Shown here in pieces: positions 50,707 through 60,267 of a stretch of DNA of 64,000 bases. The position numbers were made by a program, and so were the translations under genes. Position 1 is the stretch's first letter, and each line of letters begins with the position of its first letter. The notes under the pieces are model-generated. The model did no database searches, had not been told where the DNA came from, and saw nothing but the letters and a program-made list of their open reading frames with translations. This DNA comes from Streptomyces asoensis (GTDB lineage: Bacteria > Actinomycetota > Actinomycetes > Streptomycetales > Streptomycetaceae): contig NZ_CP049838.1 in NCBI RefSeq assembly GCF_013085465.1, positions 6,138,001-6,202,000 on the forward strand. Direction: 5' to 3'.

Positions 50707-52460
50707 CAGTACTTACGCTCCATCGGCTGGTAGCGGGTCTGGACGACCGGCTTGTAGTCGAGACGGATGGACTCGGTGCCGTCGTCGCCGACCTCGCGGT
50801 ACGCCATGGTGTGGCGCATGAAGTTGACGTCGTCGCGGTTCGGGTAGTCCTCGCGGTAGTGACCGCCGCGGGACTCCTTGCGGGCCAGCGCCGACACCGC
50901 CATGACCTCGGCCAGGTCGAGTAGGTTGCCCAGCTCGATGGCCTCCAGCAGGTCCGTGTTGAACCGTCGGCCCTTGTCCTGGATCGAGATGTTCCGGTAG
51001 CGCTCGCGCAGCTCGGCGAGCTTCTCGACCGCCGTCTTGATCGTCTGCTCGGTGCGGAACACCATGACGTTCGCGTCCATGGTCTCCTGGAGCTCGCGGC
51101 GCAGCTCCGCCACCCGCTCGGTGCCGGTGGACGAGCGCAGGTGCTCCACCTGGTCGATCACCTGCTGCGCGGGGTTCTCCGGCAGCTCGACGTACTCCGC
51201 CTTCTGCGAGTACTCGGCGGCGGCGATGCCGGCCCGCTTGCCGAACACGTTGATGTCCAGCAGCGAGTTGGTGCCCAGGCGGTTCGCGCCGTGCACCGAC
51301 ACACAGGCGACCTCGCCGGCCGCGTACAGGCCCGGGACGACCGTCGTGTTGTCGCTCAGGACCTCGCCCGCGACGTTCGTCGGGATGCCGCCCATCGCGT
51401 AGTGCGCGGTGGGCTGGATCGGGATCGGGTCCGTGTACGGCTCGATGCCGAGGTACGTGCGCGCGAACTCCGTGATGTCCGGGAGCTTCGCGTCCAGCTG
51501 CTCCGGCGGGAGGTGGGTGAGGTCCAGGTAGACGTGGTCGCCCTCGGGGCCGCAGCCGCGGCCTTCCCGGATCTCCGTGTAGATCGAGCGGGACACGACG
51601 TCACGCGACGCCAGGTCCTTCATGACCGGCGCGTACTTCTCCATGAAGCGCTCGCCGTCCTTGTTGCGGAGGATGCCGCCCTCACCGCGGGCGCCCTCCG
51701 TCAGCAGGATGCCCATGCGCCAGATGCCGGTCGGGTGGAACTGGAAGAACTCCATGTCCTCCAGCGGCAGCCCGCGCCGGTACACGGCGGCCTGGCCGTC
51801 GCCCGTCAGCGTGTGCGCGTTCGAGGTCACCTTGAAGAACTTGCCGGTGCCACCGGAGGCGTAGATGACGGCCTTCGCCTGGAAGACGTGGATCTCGCCG
51901 GTCGCCAGCTCGTACGCGACCACACCCGCGGACCGCTTCACACCGTCGACCTCGGTGATCAGCTGGTCGAGGACGTAGAACTCGTTGTAGAACTCCACGC
52001 CCTCCTTCACGCAGTTCTGGTACAGCGTCTGGAGGATCATGTGACCGGTGCGGTCGGCCGCGTAGCAGGACCGGCGGACCGGGGCCTCGCCGTGGTTGCG
52101 GCTGTGACCGCCGAAGCGCCGCTGGTCGATCGTGCCGTTGGGCGTCCGGTTGAACGGCAGGCCCATCTTCTCCAGGTCGAGGACGGAGTCGATGGCCTCC
52201 TTCGCCAGGATCTCGGCGGCGTCCTGGTCGACCAGGTAGTCACCGCCCTTGACCGTGTCGAAGGTGTGCCACTCCCAGTTGTCCTCCTCCACGTTGGCCA
52301 GCGCGGCGGCCATGCCGCCCTGCGCGGCGCCCGTGTGGGAGCGGGTGGGGTAGAGCTTGGTCAGCACGGCGGTGCGGCTGCGCTTCGTCGACTCGATCGC
52401 GGCGCGCATACCGGCGCCGCCGGCGCCGACGATGACTGTGTCGTACTTATGGATCTTCAT
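50706..52460 (-). CDS. sdhA: Succinate dehydrogenase flavoprotein subunit
   Basis: The 584-residue subunit oxidises succinate to fumarate. It has the FAD site [15 protein letters not shown] at the N-terminus, the FAD-linking His region ([11 protein letters not shown]) and substrate residues around [15 protein letters not shown] and [10 protein letters not shown]. It lies between the membrane anchor genes and sdhB. Length and motifs are those of a normal, complete SdhA. Confidence 0.97.
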   Translation of the reverse strand: MKIHKYDTVIVGAGGAGMRAAIESTKRSRTAVLTKLYPTRSHTGAAQGGMAAALANVEEDNWEWHTFDTVKGGDYLVDQDAAEILAKEAIDSVLDLEKMGLPFNRTPNGTIDQRRFGGHSRNHGEAPVRRSCYAADRTGHMILQTLYQNCVKEGVEFYNEFYVLDQLITEVDGVKRSAGVVAYELATGEIHVFQAKAVIYASGGTGKFFKVTSNAHTLTGDGQAAVYRRGLPLEDMEFFQFHPTGIWRMGILLTEGARGEGGILRNKDGERFMEKYAPVMKDLASRDVVSRSIYTEIREGRGCGPEGDHVYLDLTHLPPEQLDAKLPDITEFARTYLGIEPYTDPIPIQPTAHYAMGGIPTNVAGEVLSDNTTVVPGLYAAGEVACVSVHGANRLGTNSLLDINVFGKRAGIAAAEYSQKAEYVELPENPAQQVIDQVEHLRSSTGTERVAELRRELQETMDANVMVFRTEQTIKTAVEKLAELRERYRNISIQDKGRRFNTDLLEAIELGNLLDLAEVMAVSALARKESRGGHYREDYPNRDDVNFMRHTMAYREVGDDGTESIRLDYKPVVQTRYQPMERKY

Positions 52461-52493
52461 GAGTGGTTCTCTCAGTCCCTCGGTCCCGTGCGC

Positions 52494-52976
52494 CTAGCGG
52501 ATGTTCGGGTCGAAGGTGAAGATCACCAGCGTGCCCAGCAGGATGGTGAACACCGCGGCGGTGTAGAGCAGGCCCTTCAGCCACAGCCGGGTGTTCGCGC
52601 GCTCCGCGTAGTCGTTGATGACCGTGCGCAGGCCGTTCGTCCCGTGCAGCATGGCGAGCCACAGCATCAGCAGGTCCCAGACCTGCCAGAACGGGGAGGC
52701 CCAGCGGCCGGCCACGAAGGCGAAGCCGATCTTGGAGACACCGCCGTCCAGGACGAGCTGGATCAGCAGGTGGCCCAGGACCAGGACGACCAGCACGACG
52801 CCGGACAGGCGCATGAACAGCCAGGCGCCCATCTCGAAGTTGCCCCGGGTGGACCGGGGGGTCTTCTTGGTGCGCCGGCGCGGGGCCTCGATGAAGGGCG
52901 CGGGGTTGTCCACGTCGTAGACGGAGCCGCCCTCGACGGGGCCGATCCCGGCCGCGGTGGTTTCAGTGGTGGCCAT
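52494..52976 (-). CDS. sdhD: Succinate dehydrogenase hydrophobic membrane anchor subunit
   Basis: The 160-residue protein has three membrane helices (WLFMRLSGVVLVVLVLGHLL; VWDLLMLWLAMLHGTNGLR; GLLYTAAVFTILLGTLVIF) after a polar N-terminus. His residues in the first two helices fit heme or quinone contact. It anchors SdhAB with SdhC. It lies 5 bases after sdhC and 33 bases before sdhA. Confidence 0.92.
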   Translation of the reverse strand: MATTETTAAGIGPVEGGSVYDVDNPAPFIEAPRRRTKKTPRSTRGNFEMGAWLFMRLSGVVLVVLVLGHLLIQLVLDGGVSKIGFAFVAGRWASPFWQVWDLLMLWLAMLHGTNGLRTVINDYAERANTRLWLKGLLYTAAVFTILLGTLVIFTFDPNIR

Positions 52977-52981
52977 CGGTC

Positions 52982-53362
52982 TCAGCTCCCGAACAGTTCA
53001 CGAGCGGCGTGGCCGAGCACGGGGTAGATCGCCCCGAGCATCAGCAGCAGCCACAGGCCCACGACACTCCAGAGCATCTGCTTCTGGTAGCGCGGGCCCT
53101 TCGACCAGAAGTCGACGGCGATGACGCGCAGGCCGTTGAGCGCGTGGAAGAGGATGGCGGCGACGAGGCCGTACTCCAGCAGCGCCACGACCGGCGTCTT
53201 GTAGGTGGCTACGACCTTGTCGTAGTCCTCGGGGGAGACACGCACGAGCGCGGTGTCCAGCACGTGAACGAACAGGAAGAAGAAGATGAGGACGCCGGTG
53301 ACTCGATGAGCCACCCAGGACCACATTCCTTCCCGGCCGCGGTACAGCGTTCCAGCCGGCAC
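52982..53362 (-). CDS. sdhC: Succinate dehydrogenase cytochrome b556 subunit
   Basis: The 126-residue protein has three membrane helices with the SdhC signature REGMWSWVAHRVTGVLIFFF and a heme-ligand His candidate in FLFVHVLD. The second helix carries HALNGLRV. The GTG start at 53362 follows GGAGGG; longer in-frame readings upstream lack membrane-protein character. It heads the sdhCDAB operon. Confidence 0.92.
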   Translation of the reverse strand: MPAGTLYRGREGMWSWVAHRVTGVLIFFFLFVHVLDTALVRVSPEDYDKVVATYKTPVVALLEYGLVAAILFHALNGLRVIAVDFWSKGPRYQKQMLWSVVGLWLLLMLGAIYPVLGHAARELFGS

Positions 53363-53630
53363 GGAAGAACCCTCCGGGAGCGGGGATTGGGGCCTGCCGG
53401 CTTGGGGTGTCGGACGGGCCCGGCCGGGTACGGTCCACCGGCCCCCAGCATCGTAGCGAGGCGCTGGCGCTGGGCTAACGTCGGGCCTACCTGTGTGATC
53501 AAAGTGGCACGCATATGGGTGAGCGTTGCGGCATCTGGGGCGTTGTGTCCTGTTCGGGTGCCGGGTGCGGCGCCGTCGTGGCTGGTTCACGCCCCGCGGC
53601 GGAGCCGCGTATGTCACCGTCCCGCGCCCC
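53363..53630. other. Gap between sdhC and the UraD-like gene
   Basis: This 268-base stretch should contain the sdh promoter (minus strand, around 53380-53520). Short open frames here are shadows without ribosome sites. I saw no distinct operator. Confidence 0.35.
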
Positions 53631-54170
53631 TCAGGCGAGCTGCGCCAGCCGTTGCCTCGCCAGTCTCCGGAGTTCCTCCGCCGCCACTACCCGCTCGTCC
53701 TCGGGATCGTTTGTCAATCGTGACCGGATGCCCTCCAGGACGTAGTCCAGGGACTCCTGCCGGGGGACACCGTCGAGGCAGATGACGAACGCGTGTCCGA
53801 ATCGGGCCTCGTAGGCCGCGTGGGCCGCGTTCAACGCCATGTGCGCCGCTCCGTACGCGTCCTCCGGCAGGCCGGGCAGGGACTCCGTCGCCAGGGCCTC
53901 CGCCAGATCGCCCGGGCTGAGGTCGTACGCGGCCTCGTCGGAGGCGGCCAGCAGGGCGTCGAGCGTCGGATACGGGCGGTGGTCGGCGATCCGGTGGGCC
54001 CAGCGGAGGCTGCGGAGGCAGGCGAGGAGGGTGCGGTGCGCCTCGTCGGCGGGGGCGGTGTTGAAACCGTCCAGCACAGGTGCGGGTGAGGTCCGGGTCT
54101 GCGCCGGTATGGCGAGGTAGCCGGAGAGAGGGGGAAGACGGTGCGCAGGCAGCGTGGATCCTCGCGTCAC
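53631..54170 (-). CDS. UraD/OHCU decarboxylase-fold protein lacking catalytic motifs
   Basis: The 179-residue protein matches the OHCU decarboxylase (UraD) fold: FNTAPADEAHRTLLACLRS, HRPYPTLDALLAASDEA, YEARFGHAFVIC, then RLTNDPEDE and the closing helix. UraD decarboxylates a uric-acid breakdown product in the cytoplasm. Here the usual catalytic HPRIGE and EQ region is replaced by ATESLPGLPEDAYGAAHMAL, so the enzyme His and Glu are missing. Either the function has changed or the protein is inactive. No other purine-degradation gene is nearby. The start at ATG 54170 gives a longer N-terminus than usual. Confidence 0.72.
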   Translation of the reverse strand: MTRGSTLPAHRLPPLSGYLAIPAQTRTSPAPVLDGFNTAPADEAHRTLLACLRSLRWAHRIADHRPYPTLDALLAASDEAAYDLSPGDLAEALATESLPGLPEDAYGAAHMALNAAHAAYEARFGHAFVICLDGVPRQESLDYVLEGIRSRLTNDPEDERVVAAEELRRLARQRLAQLA

Positions 54171-54347
54171 GTGTGATGTGGCAGGGGATGCAGTGAAAGG
54201 TGTGTCGACACGTTATCGAGAGCGGTCAGGACGTGTCTGACCGATGCCTGAATTTCACCCGAACGAGAGAGTTTCGGAACGTGTCGTGGACTCCGTCACG
54301 CCGGGCTCGACGCGCTTCGGACGGCCGGGAGTCGTACGGTTGGCGGA

Positions 54348-56027
54348 GTGAGCAGGCACAGGCATCGGCGCCGGGCGCCGCAGAGGAAGCCGCACCAGCA
54401 GGTCGTGGCGCGGTCACTGCTGGCAGGTGGCCTGGTCGCCGCGCTCGGCGTCGGGCTCGGCGTGTGGGCCTCGACGGACGACGACGGCACGACACCGGCC
54501 GGATCGGCCGCCTCCCGGCAGGCCGCCGCGAGGACGCCCGGCGCCGGTGACACCGGTGCCGCCGCCGCGCAAGCCCCGACCCCGACGCCCAGCCGCTCCT
54601 ACGCCCTCTCCACCACCCCCCGCACCATCCCCGCCGTCAGCGCCCACACCCCGGCGCGCGGCCCGGGGTGGAAGCCGCAGTCCACCCGCCGGGTGGTGGT
54701 GAGCGACGCGGGCCTCGCCGACGAGGGGCGGCTGGTCGCCGGTGAACTGGGGCTGACGTACGCCGGGGAGAAGGACGACGTACGCGCCGGGGACCTGCGG
54801 CTGGCGCTCAACGACGACGAGGGCGCGAACCCGGAGTCGTACACCATGACCGTGCGCGGCGGGCGGGTCACCATCAGCGCGCCCTCCGACGCGGGCGTCT
54901 TCTACGGCACCCGCACCCTCAAGCAGGAGGTGCACGCCGGCGGTACGGCGCCGGAGGGCGTCGTACGGGACCAGCCGGCCAAGCCGCAGCGCGGGTTCAC
55001 GCTGGACATCGCGCGCAAGCACTTCACCGCCGCCTGGATCGAGGACCGGGTGCGCGAGCTCGGCGACCTGAAGTACAACCAGCTCGGCCTGCACTTCTCC
55101 GACGACCAGGCCTTCCGGATCGAGTCCGACACCCACCCGGAGATCGTCTCGAGCCAACACCTCACCAAGGCCGAGGTGAAGAAGATCGTCGACCTCGCGG
55201 CGAGCCGTCACATCACCGTGGTGCCCGAGATCGACTCACCCGGGCACCTGGGCGCCGTCCTCGCCGCCCACCCCGAGCTCCAGCTGCGCAACGCGAGCGG
55301 GGTGGCGACCCGCGGGGCGATCGACATCTCCAAGGACGAGTCCGCGAACCTCCTCGACGACCTGCTGGACGAGTACGCCGACGTCTTCCCAGGCGGCTAC
55401 TGGCACCTCGGCGGCGACGAGTACCAGGCCCTGACGGTCTCCAGCCCGGCGGCCTCCTACCCCCAGCTCGCCGCCGCCGCGACGGCCCGGTACGGCTCCG
55501 GCGCGGGCGTCGCCGACCTCACCACCGGCTGGCTCAACGACCGCGCCGACACCGTCCGCGCCCACGACCGCACCATGCGGGTGTGGAACGACGGCTTCTT
55601 CCGCGGTACGTCGGTCAAGCCGGCCTCCGACCTCGTGGTCGCCTACTGGACGGGCAAGGAGATCGGGGCGCGGCCGCCGGTCGAGTATCTGAGCGCGGGG
55701 CGCAAGATGCTCAACTACAACGACGAGTACCTGTACTACGTCCTCGGCGAGCCGAACGACTTCGCCTACCCGACCGGGCAGCGGATATACGAGCAGTGGA
55801 CCCCGCGGGTGCTGCGCGGCACGACCCCGGTCGCCGCGAAGTACGACGCCCAGATCCTCGGCGGCTCCTTCTCGGTGTGGTGCGACCTCGCGAACTCGCA
55901 GACCCAGGACCAGGTCGCGGCCGGGATCCGGATGCCGCTGCGGGCCACCTCGCAGAAGCTGTGGGACGCCGGGACACCACCGCTGACCTGGACGCAGTTC
56001 ACGGCACTGGCGAACAAGCTCGGTTGA
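54348..56027 (+). CDS. Beta-N-acetylhexosaminidase (GH20)
   Basis: The 559-residue exported enzyme removes terminal N-acetylglucosamine or N-acetylgalactosamine from chitin fragments or glycans. It has an Arg/His-rich, Tat-like signal (RHRHRRRAPQRK plus a hydrophobic stretch about 25-42) and a Pro/Thr-rich linker. A small N-terminal domain follows, then the GH20 barrel with the KYNQLGLHFSDDQAFRIES region and the catalytic Asp-Glu in WHLGGDEYQ (about 356-357). The GTG start lacks a clear ribosome site. Confidence 0.92.
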   Translation: MSRHRHRRRAPQRKPHQQVVARSLLAGGLVAALGVGLGVWASTDDDGTTPAGSAASRQAAARTPGAGDTGAAAAQAPTPTPSRSYALSTTPRTIPAVSAHTPARGPGWKPQSTRRVVVSDAGLADEGRLVAGELGLTYAGEKDDVRAGDLRLALNDDEGANPESYTMTVRGGRVTISAPSDAGVFYGTRTLKQEVHAGGTAPEGVVRDQPAKPQRGFTLDIARKHFTAAWIEDRVRELGDLKYNQLGLHFSDDQAFRIESDTHPEIVSSQHLTKAEVKKIVDLAASRHITVVPEIDSPGHLGAVLAAHPELQLRNASGVATRGAIDISKDESANLLDDLLDEYADVFPGGYWHLGGDEYQALTVSSPAASYPQLAAAATARYGSGAGVADLTTGWLNDRADTVRAHDRTMRVWNDGFFRGTSVKPASDLVVAYWTGKEIGARPPVEYLSAGRKMLNYNDEYLYYVLGEPNDFAYPTGQRIYEQWTPRVLRGTTPVAAKYDAQILGGSFSVWCDLANSQTQDQVAAGIRMPLRATSQKLWDAGTPPLTWTQFTALANKLG

Positions 56028-56450
56028 TCCTCGTTGGACTCACGGCATCGGTGATGCCGCGTGTTCCGCGTGCTGCCGCGCGTGAGACTCAGGGAGAGCC
56101 GCGCGCGGCCCTCAACGGGACGCCGGCAGCCCCGGCACCCCCTGGAGTCGGTCCCGGTCGCACGGGCCGGTCAACGCCCGGTGACGATGTGGATCTCGCG
56201 GCCCCCCTCGCGATCGCCTTCGCCCTGCGGCTGACCGGGATGCAGAACGAGAGGGCGCTCCCGGGCCCGGGCGCGGTACCGCCGCCGGTCGGAGCCGTCG
56301 GCGGGATCGGGGGAGCCGACGGAGCGGGTGGAGTCGGTGGCCTCGGCGGAGTTGGCTGAAAACCCCTTCCTGTGACACTCCTGGCCCGTCGCACGCAGTA
56401 AGGGGAAGTGTGGGCTCCGTAAGGTAGGTGCCCTGGCGAGGGAGGCGTGG
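56028..56450. other. Gene-free stretch of 423 bases
   Basis: No convincing gene lies here. A plus-strand frame ending at 56359 and a minus-strand frame (56089-56394) are low-complexity Gly/Pro products of a G-rich repeat (about 56280-56355, GGCGG/GGAGTC units) and lack starts with ribosome sites. A possible promoter for the next gene lies around 56365-56430. Confidence 0.4.
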
Positions 56451-57005
56451 ATGAGCCTGGTGGAACTGATCGCTCAGGCCGACGAACGCGGACTGGCTGC
56501 CAGCGGGCTGGCTTGTTTGGATCGGTGCATACCCCTGCTCGGCGGTGACGACGAGATCCTGCGACCGCTGTGGGGGAACCTCACGGAGGACTCCGACGCC
56601 GCCGACTGGGGCGAGCTGCTGGAACAGGCGCGCGGCAAGCTGGCGTCGGCTGCGGAGGAGGGCGACGAGGCGGAGCTCCTGGCCCGCCGGATGCTGGCCG
56701 CCGCCCCCGACGACCGCTCCGCCGCCGGGATACGGCTCTGGGCCGACGCCTGCTCCGTCGCCTCGCTCCAGATCCACCGCCTCCTCGACCCGGCCGAGGA
56801 CGCCTCCTCGGTCGACTCCCGCCGAGCAGGCCGTACGGAGGGCATGCCGCCCCTCGCCGCCGCCGAGCTGCGCCGCCAGGTCGCCGTCCTGGAGGTGCTC
56901 GCCGGCCACGGCGCGGGCGGACTGCGCCGGGCCCTCGAGGTGTCGACGGAGGGCCGCCGGGTGCTGCGCGCGGTGGTGTCACGGCGGGCGCGTGGACGTA
57001 AGTGA
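56451..57005 (+). CDS. Conserved hypothetical protein, helical
   Basis: The 184-residue protein is predicted all-helical and soluble, with acidic and Leu/Ala-rich segments (SLVELIAQADERGLAASGLACLDRC; WGELLEQARGKLASAAEEGD). It has no signal or membrane segment and no catalytic motif I recognise. It stands 55 bases before another unknown gene and near ECF sigma genes; the group might be co-regulated. Function unknown. Confidence 0.7.
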   Translation: MSLVELIAQADERGLAASGLACLDRCIPLLGGDDEILRPLWGNLTEDSDAADWGELLEQARGKLASAAEEGDEAELLARRMLAAAPDDRSAAGIRLWADACSVASLQIHRLLDPAEDASSVDSRRAGRTEGMPPLAAAELRRQVAVLEVLAGHGAGGLRRALEVSTEGRRVLRAVVSRRARGRK

Positions 57006-57060
57006 GCGGAGTGCGGGGGAGGTGGGTCGGTCCTGCACCGGTCTCGGGAAGGCCCCGGAT

Positions 57061-57534
57061 ATGAGTGACGCAATCCGCGCCGACCTCGCTCTTCCTGATG
57101 TGACGCGTAGGACGACCGACCAGACCGACCAGCCGCCCCGCCCCTCCGCCGCCGCGAAACCCGTGCGATGGGCGGCGGAGGCGGTGGCCGCCGTGCCCGA
57201 CGGCATCCGGCCCCATCTCGACCACTCCGCGCAGAGTCTGTGGCGCGTCGACCGCATGATCGAGGAGCTGCGGCGCGAGGGCTCGCCGTACACCGCCGTG
57301 GCCGATGTGCTGCGCGGGCTCGGCGCCTACGCCGGCGAGGTGATCGTCCGGCAGACCGGCGCCGAGTGGTGGGGCTCCGCCGGCGACCACTGGGTCCGCA
57401 CCCCCGACGGGCGCCTCTGGGAACCCCTCGACGAGTCCCGCCGCTGCTTCGGCGGCCACGGTTCGCTGCGCCTGCTGTGCCGGGACGCGATGAGCGGGGG
57501 CGCAGCCGGCTCCCGGTTCCGATCACGCGGTTGA
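57061..57534 (+). CDS. Conserved hypothetical protein
   Basis: The 157-residue protein has a disordered Thr/Pro-rich N-terminus (about 1-35). A compact domain follows (about 38-140; SLWRVDRMIEELRREGSPYT, EWWGSAGDHWVRTPDGRLW) with several Trp residues and three Cys or Arg-rich turns near the end. It is cytoplasmic by prediction. Family not recognised. Confidence 0.7.
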   Translation: MSDAIRADLALPDVTRRTTDQTDQPPRPSAAAKPVRWAAEAVAAVPDGIRPHLDHSAQSLWRVDRMIEELRREGSPYTAVADVLRGLGAYAGEVIVRQTGAEWWGSAGDHWVRTPDGRLWEPLDESRRCFGGHGSLRLLCRDAMSGGAAGSRFRSRG

Positions 57535-57694
57535 CGGACGGGGCCCGGCCTTTCTCGGCGTCGGCCTGACCGCGCGCTGTGACACTTCCGTGTGGTCCGG
57601 CGCTGATGACCGTGGGGGGCGTGGCCGCGTTCGGACCCGGGGTCCGGCGGGGGAGTCGCGCGCCGGACCGAACTCCGTACGAACGAGGACAGTC

Positions 57695-58327
57695 TTGGGC
57701 CAGGGAGGGGAACCCCGGCGCGCACAGGCGAACGACGGGGAACTGGGCGCGGCCGTGACGCGGGCCCAGGACGGTGACGAGGCCGCGTTCGCCGTGGCGT
57801 ACCGGATCGTGCAGCCCGGACTGCTCGGCTATCTGCGGGGGATCGTCGGCGACGACGCCGAGGACGTGGCCTCCGACGCCTGGCTGGAGATCGCCCGGGA
57901 CCTGGGGCGGTTCAAGGGCGACGGCGCGGGATTCCGCGGCTGGACCGCGACCATCGCCCGGCACCGGGCCCTCGACCATCTGCGCCGGCTGCGGGTCCGG
58001 CCCCGGTCGGCGGTGCTGGACCAGGACGTCGTCCTCGACCTGGCCGGCCCGCACAGCACCCACGACGAGGCACTGGAGTCGCTCTCCACCGGGCACGCCC
58101 TGGAGCTGGTCCGCGGGCTGCCGCGCGACCAGGCCGAGGCGGTGCTGCTGCGGGTGGTCGTCGGGTTGGACGGCCCCGCCGCGGCCCGCGTCCTCGGCAA
58201 GCGCCCCGGCGCCGTCCGTACGGCCGCGCACCGGGGCCTGAAGCGGCTGGCCCGCCAACTCGGCGCCGCGGGCACGGGCGAAGGTGTGACGGATGGCGGC
58301 CCCCGAACGCTGGGGGAGTCGACATGA
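57695..58327 (+). CDS. ECF RNA polymerase sigma factor (first module)
   Basis: The 210-residue sigma factor has region 2 (LLGYLRGIVGDDAEDVASDA to RGWTATIARHRALDHLRRL) and region 4 with its helix-turn-helix (LPRDQAEAVLLRVVVG to GKRPGAVRTAAHRGLKRLAR). It starts at TTG 57695 with GAGGAC upstream, matching the start of its paralogue at 59608. A membrane protein, probably its controller, follows after 94 bases. Target promoters are unknown. Confidence 0.86.
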   Translation: MGQGGEPRRAQANDGELGAAVTRAQDGDEAAFAVAYRIVQPGLLGYLRGIVGDDAEDVASDAWLEIARDLGRFKGDGAGFRGWTATIARHRALDHLRRLRVRPRSAVLDQDVVLDLAGPHSTHDEALESLSTGHALELVRGLPRDQAEAVLLRVVVGLDGPAAARVLGKRPGAVRTAAHRGLKRLARQLGAAGTGEGVTDGGPRTLGEST

Positions 58328-58421
58328 ACGGCGAGGGCCGCGGACCGTATGGATCTGTGGCGGGCCCGGCCACCAGGTCGAACGGCCTGATCGGACGGAC
58401 GGGACAGAGGCGGAAACGGAC

Positions 58422-59315
58422 ATGGGTGAACGGCTGAACGACGGCGCGGGCCACAGCCGTCGGCGCGCACACCCCGCGGACCCCGCCGCCGAGGACGAAG
58501 TCGCCGCCGACGCACCAGGCGCTGCGGCACCCCCGCTGGAGGCGCTGCTCGTCCAAGCCCTGCGCACTCGGGGCCTGCCCGGGCCCGGCGACGGCGAGCG
58601 GAGGGCCGTCGACGCCTTTCGGGCCGCCCGGGACGCGGGTGCGCACAAGGCCCGTACCCGGCGTCGGGACGACTGGCGGCCCAGGGCCCGGCGGTACCCG
58701 GCCCGCTCGCTGCGGGCCACGCTCTCCGTACTGGTCGCCGGCCTCGCGCTGGGCGGCGTCGCGTTCGCCGCCGTCGGCTCCTCCACGCACGGCGTCGCCG
58801 GCGGCGCGGGGCACCCCGAAACGTCCGTGACCGAGTCCGGGGCCCGGTCCACCGCGACCGCTTCCGCGAACCCGCGGCCGGCCGCCCCCGCCGACCGGGA
58901 CGGTCCCGTGAGCGCCGAGGACACCGACGCGCACTGCCGTGCCTACGAGAAGGCCCGGGGACGGGGCAGGGCGATGGACTCCACCGCCTGGCAACGGCTC
59001 GTGACGGCGGCGGGCGGAGAGGAGAACGTCGTGGCGTACTGCCAGGCGGCGGCAGCCGCATCGGCCTCGGCAGCGGGCGGACCGAAGGCCGCCAAGAGCC
59101 CGAAGGCCGACAAGCGCCCGAAGGCCGACAAGAGCCCGAAGGCCGACAAGACTCCGAAGGCCGAGACGACCCCGAAGGCCGGGAAGACGCAGAAGGCCGA
59201 TACGACCCCGAAGGTCGGGACGACACCCGAGGCCGGGAAGACACCCAAGGTCGGGAAGAGCGCCGAGGCCACCAAGAGCGCGCAAGCTGCCAAGAGCGGG
59301 GCCGAGGGCCAGTAA
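58422..59315 (+). CDS. Membrane protein partner of the first ECF sigma factor, with PKAD repeat tail
   Basis: The 297-residue protein has a soluble N-terminus with an anti-sigma-like helical segment (about 36-80) and one membrane helix (about 97-119). The extracytoplasmic part has a Cys pair (Cys173 in AHCRAYEKARG and about Cys208 in VVAYCQA). The tail (about 222-290) is Lys/Pro/Ala-rich with six-residue repeats of the type PKADKx, similar in composition to histone H1 tails. No zinc-finger anti-sigma motif is present. Position and paralogy suggest it restrains the sigma factor and releases it on an envelope signal. Confidence 0.75.
   Translation: MGERLNDGAGHSRRRAHPADPAAEDEVAADAPGAAAPPLEALLVQALRTRGLPGPGDGERRAVDAFRAARDAGAHKARTRRRDDWRPRARRYPARSLRATLSVLVAGLALGGVAFAAVGSSTHGVAGGAGHPETSVTESGARSTATASANPRPAAPADRDGPVSAEDTDAHCRAYEKARGRGRAMDSTAWQRLVTAAGGEENVVAYCQAAAAASASAAGGPKAAKSPKADKRPKADKSPKADKTPKAETTPKAGKTQKADTTPKVGTTPEAGKTPKVGKSAEATKSAQAAKSGAEGQ
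59095..59280 (+). repeat. 18-base repeat encoding the PKAD tail
   Basis: Units of about 18 bases (CCGAAGGCCGACAAG plus variants) repeat about nine times and encode Pro-Lys-Ala-Asp/Gly-Lys-x blocks. Early units are most alike; later ones drift to PKVGTT and EATKSA. Confidence 0.8.
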
Positions 59316-59333
59316 CCGGTTGCCGCCAAAGCA

Positions 59334-59395
59334 ACGGCCGAGGCCGCCACCCCCCACAGGAGAGGCCCCGGCCGTCGCGCGGCACGGGCCGCGCG
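59334..59395 (+). terminator. Double hairpin after the first sigma module
   Basis: ACGGCCGAGGCC (59334-59345) pairs with GGCCCCGGCCGT (59364-59375) with one mismatch. Directly after it CGCGCGGC (59376-59383) pairs with GCCGCGCG (59388-59395). A TATTTT run follows at about 59402-59407. Confidence 0.6.
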
Positions 59396-59607
59396 GCGGC
59401 CCGTATTTTCTACAGCGCCATGAGTGCGTTTTCTGTCACACCTCGCGCACGCCCGCTCGCGTCACGAGTTAGTTGCATGTTCTACGGACATGGACGTGCG
59501 GCGGTTTCAGGTCGTAACGTGCCTTTCGCGCCGGACGGCCAATCGGCAGACCACCGCAACGACCTGCGGTCCAGAAAACCGCGAACCATCGACCGAGGAA
59601 CCACGAC

Positions 59608-60267
59608 GTGGGGGACGACGCGGAGCTGACAGCCGCGGTGCTCGCGGCACAGGACGGGGACGAGACCGCGTTCCGGACTGTGTACCGCACGGTGCACCCG
59701 CGGCTGCTCGGGTACGTACGCACGCTCGTCGGCGACCTCGACGCCGAGGACGTGTCCTCCGAGGCCTGGCTCCAGATAGCCCGGGACCTCGAGCGGTTCA
59801 GCGGCGACGCGGACCGCTTCCGCGGCTGGGCCGCCCGGATCGCCCGCAACCGCGCGCTTGACCACATACGCATGCGCGGCCGGCGCCCGGCGACGGTCGC
59901 CGACGAGACCGAACTGACCGGCCGGCCCGCCGAGTCCGACACCGCGGGCGAGGCCATGGAGGCGCTGGCCACCGGCCGCACCCTGGACCTCATAGCCCGG
60001 CTGCCGCAGGACCAGGCCGAGGCCGTCGTGCTGCGGGTCGTGATGGGCCTGGACGCCAAGACGGCCGCTGAGACGCTCGGCAAACGGCCCGGTGCGGTGC
60101 GTACGGCCGCGCACCGCGGTCTGAAGAAACTCGCCGAACTGCTCGGCGAGGATCCGGAGACGGCCGGCGCGCTCGACGCACTGCCGTCTCAGCGAGAACC
60201 GCGCTCGCGCGCGGTGACGTCCGCCGGTGTGACGCATACGTGCGCGCGGACGCAGAAGGACATGTGA
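59608..60267 (+). CDS. ECF RNA polymerase sigma factor (second module)
   Basis: The 219-residue sigma factor is a clear paralogue of the one at 57695. It has region 2 (LLGYVRTLVGDLDAEDVSSE to RGWAARIARNRALDHIRM), region 4 (LPQDQAEAVVLRVVMG to GKRPGAVRTAAHRGLKKLAE) and a short Arg/Ser tail. The GTG start follows GAGGAACCACGAC. Its stop overlaps the start of the partner membrane protein (TGATG), so sigma and controller are coupled. The 292-base gap upstream is AT-richer and likely carries its own promoter. Confidence 0.9.
   Translation: MGDDAELTAAVLAAQDGDETAFRTVYRTVHPRLLGYVRTLVGDLDAEDVSSEAWLQIARDLERFSGDADRFRGWAARIARNRALDHIRMRGRRPATVADETELTGRPAESDTAGEAMEALATGRTLDLIARLPQDQAEAVVLRVVMGLDAKTAAETLGKRPGAVRTAAHRGLKKLAELLGEDPETAGALDALPSQREPRSRAVTSAGVTHTCARTQKDM

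Noticed and set aside
52447..53785. Small open frames around sdhC and sdhD on both strands
   Set aside because: They overlap the anchor subunits, which have proper starts, helices and operon spacing. The small frames are shadows.
56089..56394. Pro-rich 101-residue minus-strand frame after the hexosaminidase
   Set aside because: The product is a simple Pro/Thr/Gly run from a G-rich repeat, has no ribosome site and no family resemblance.
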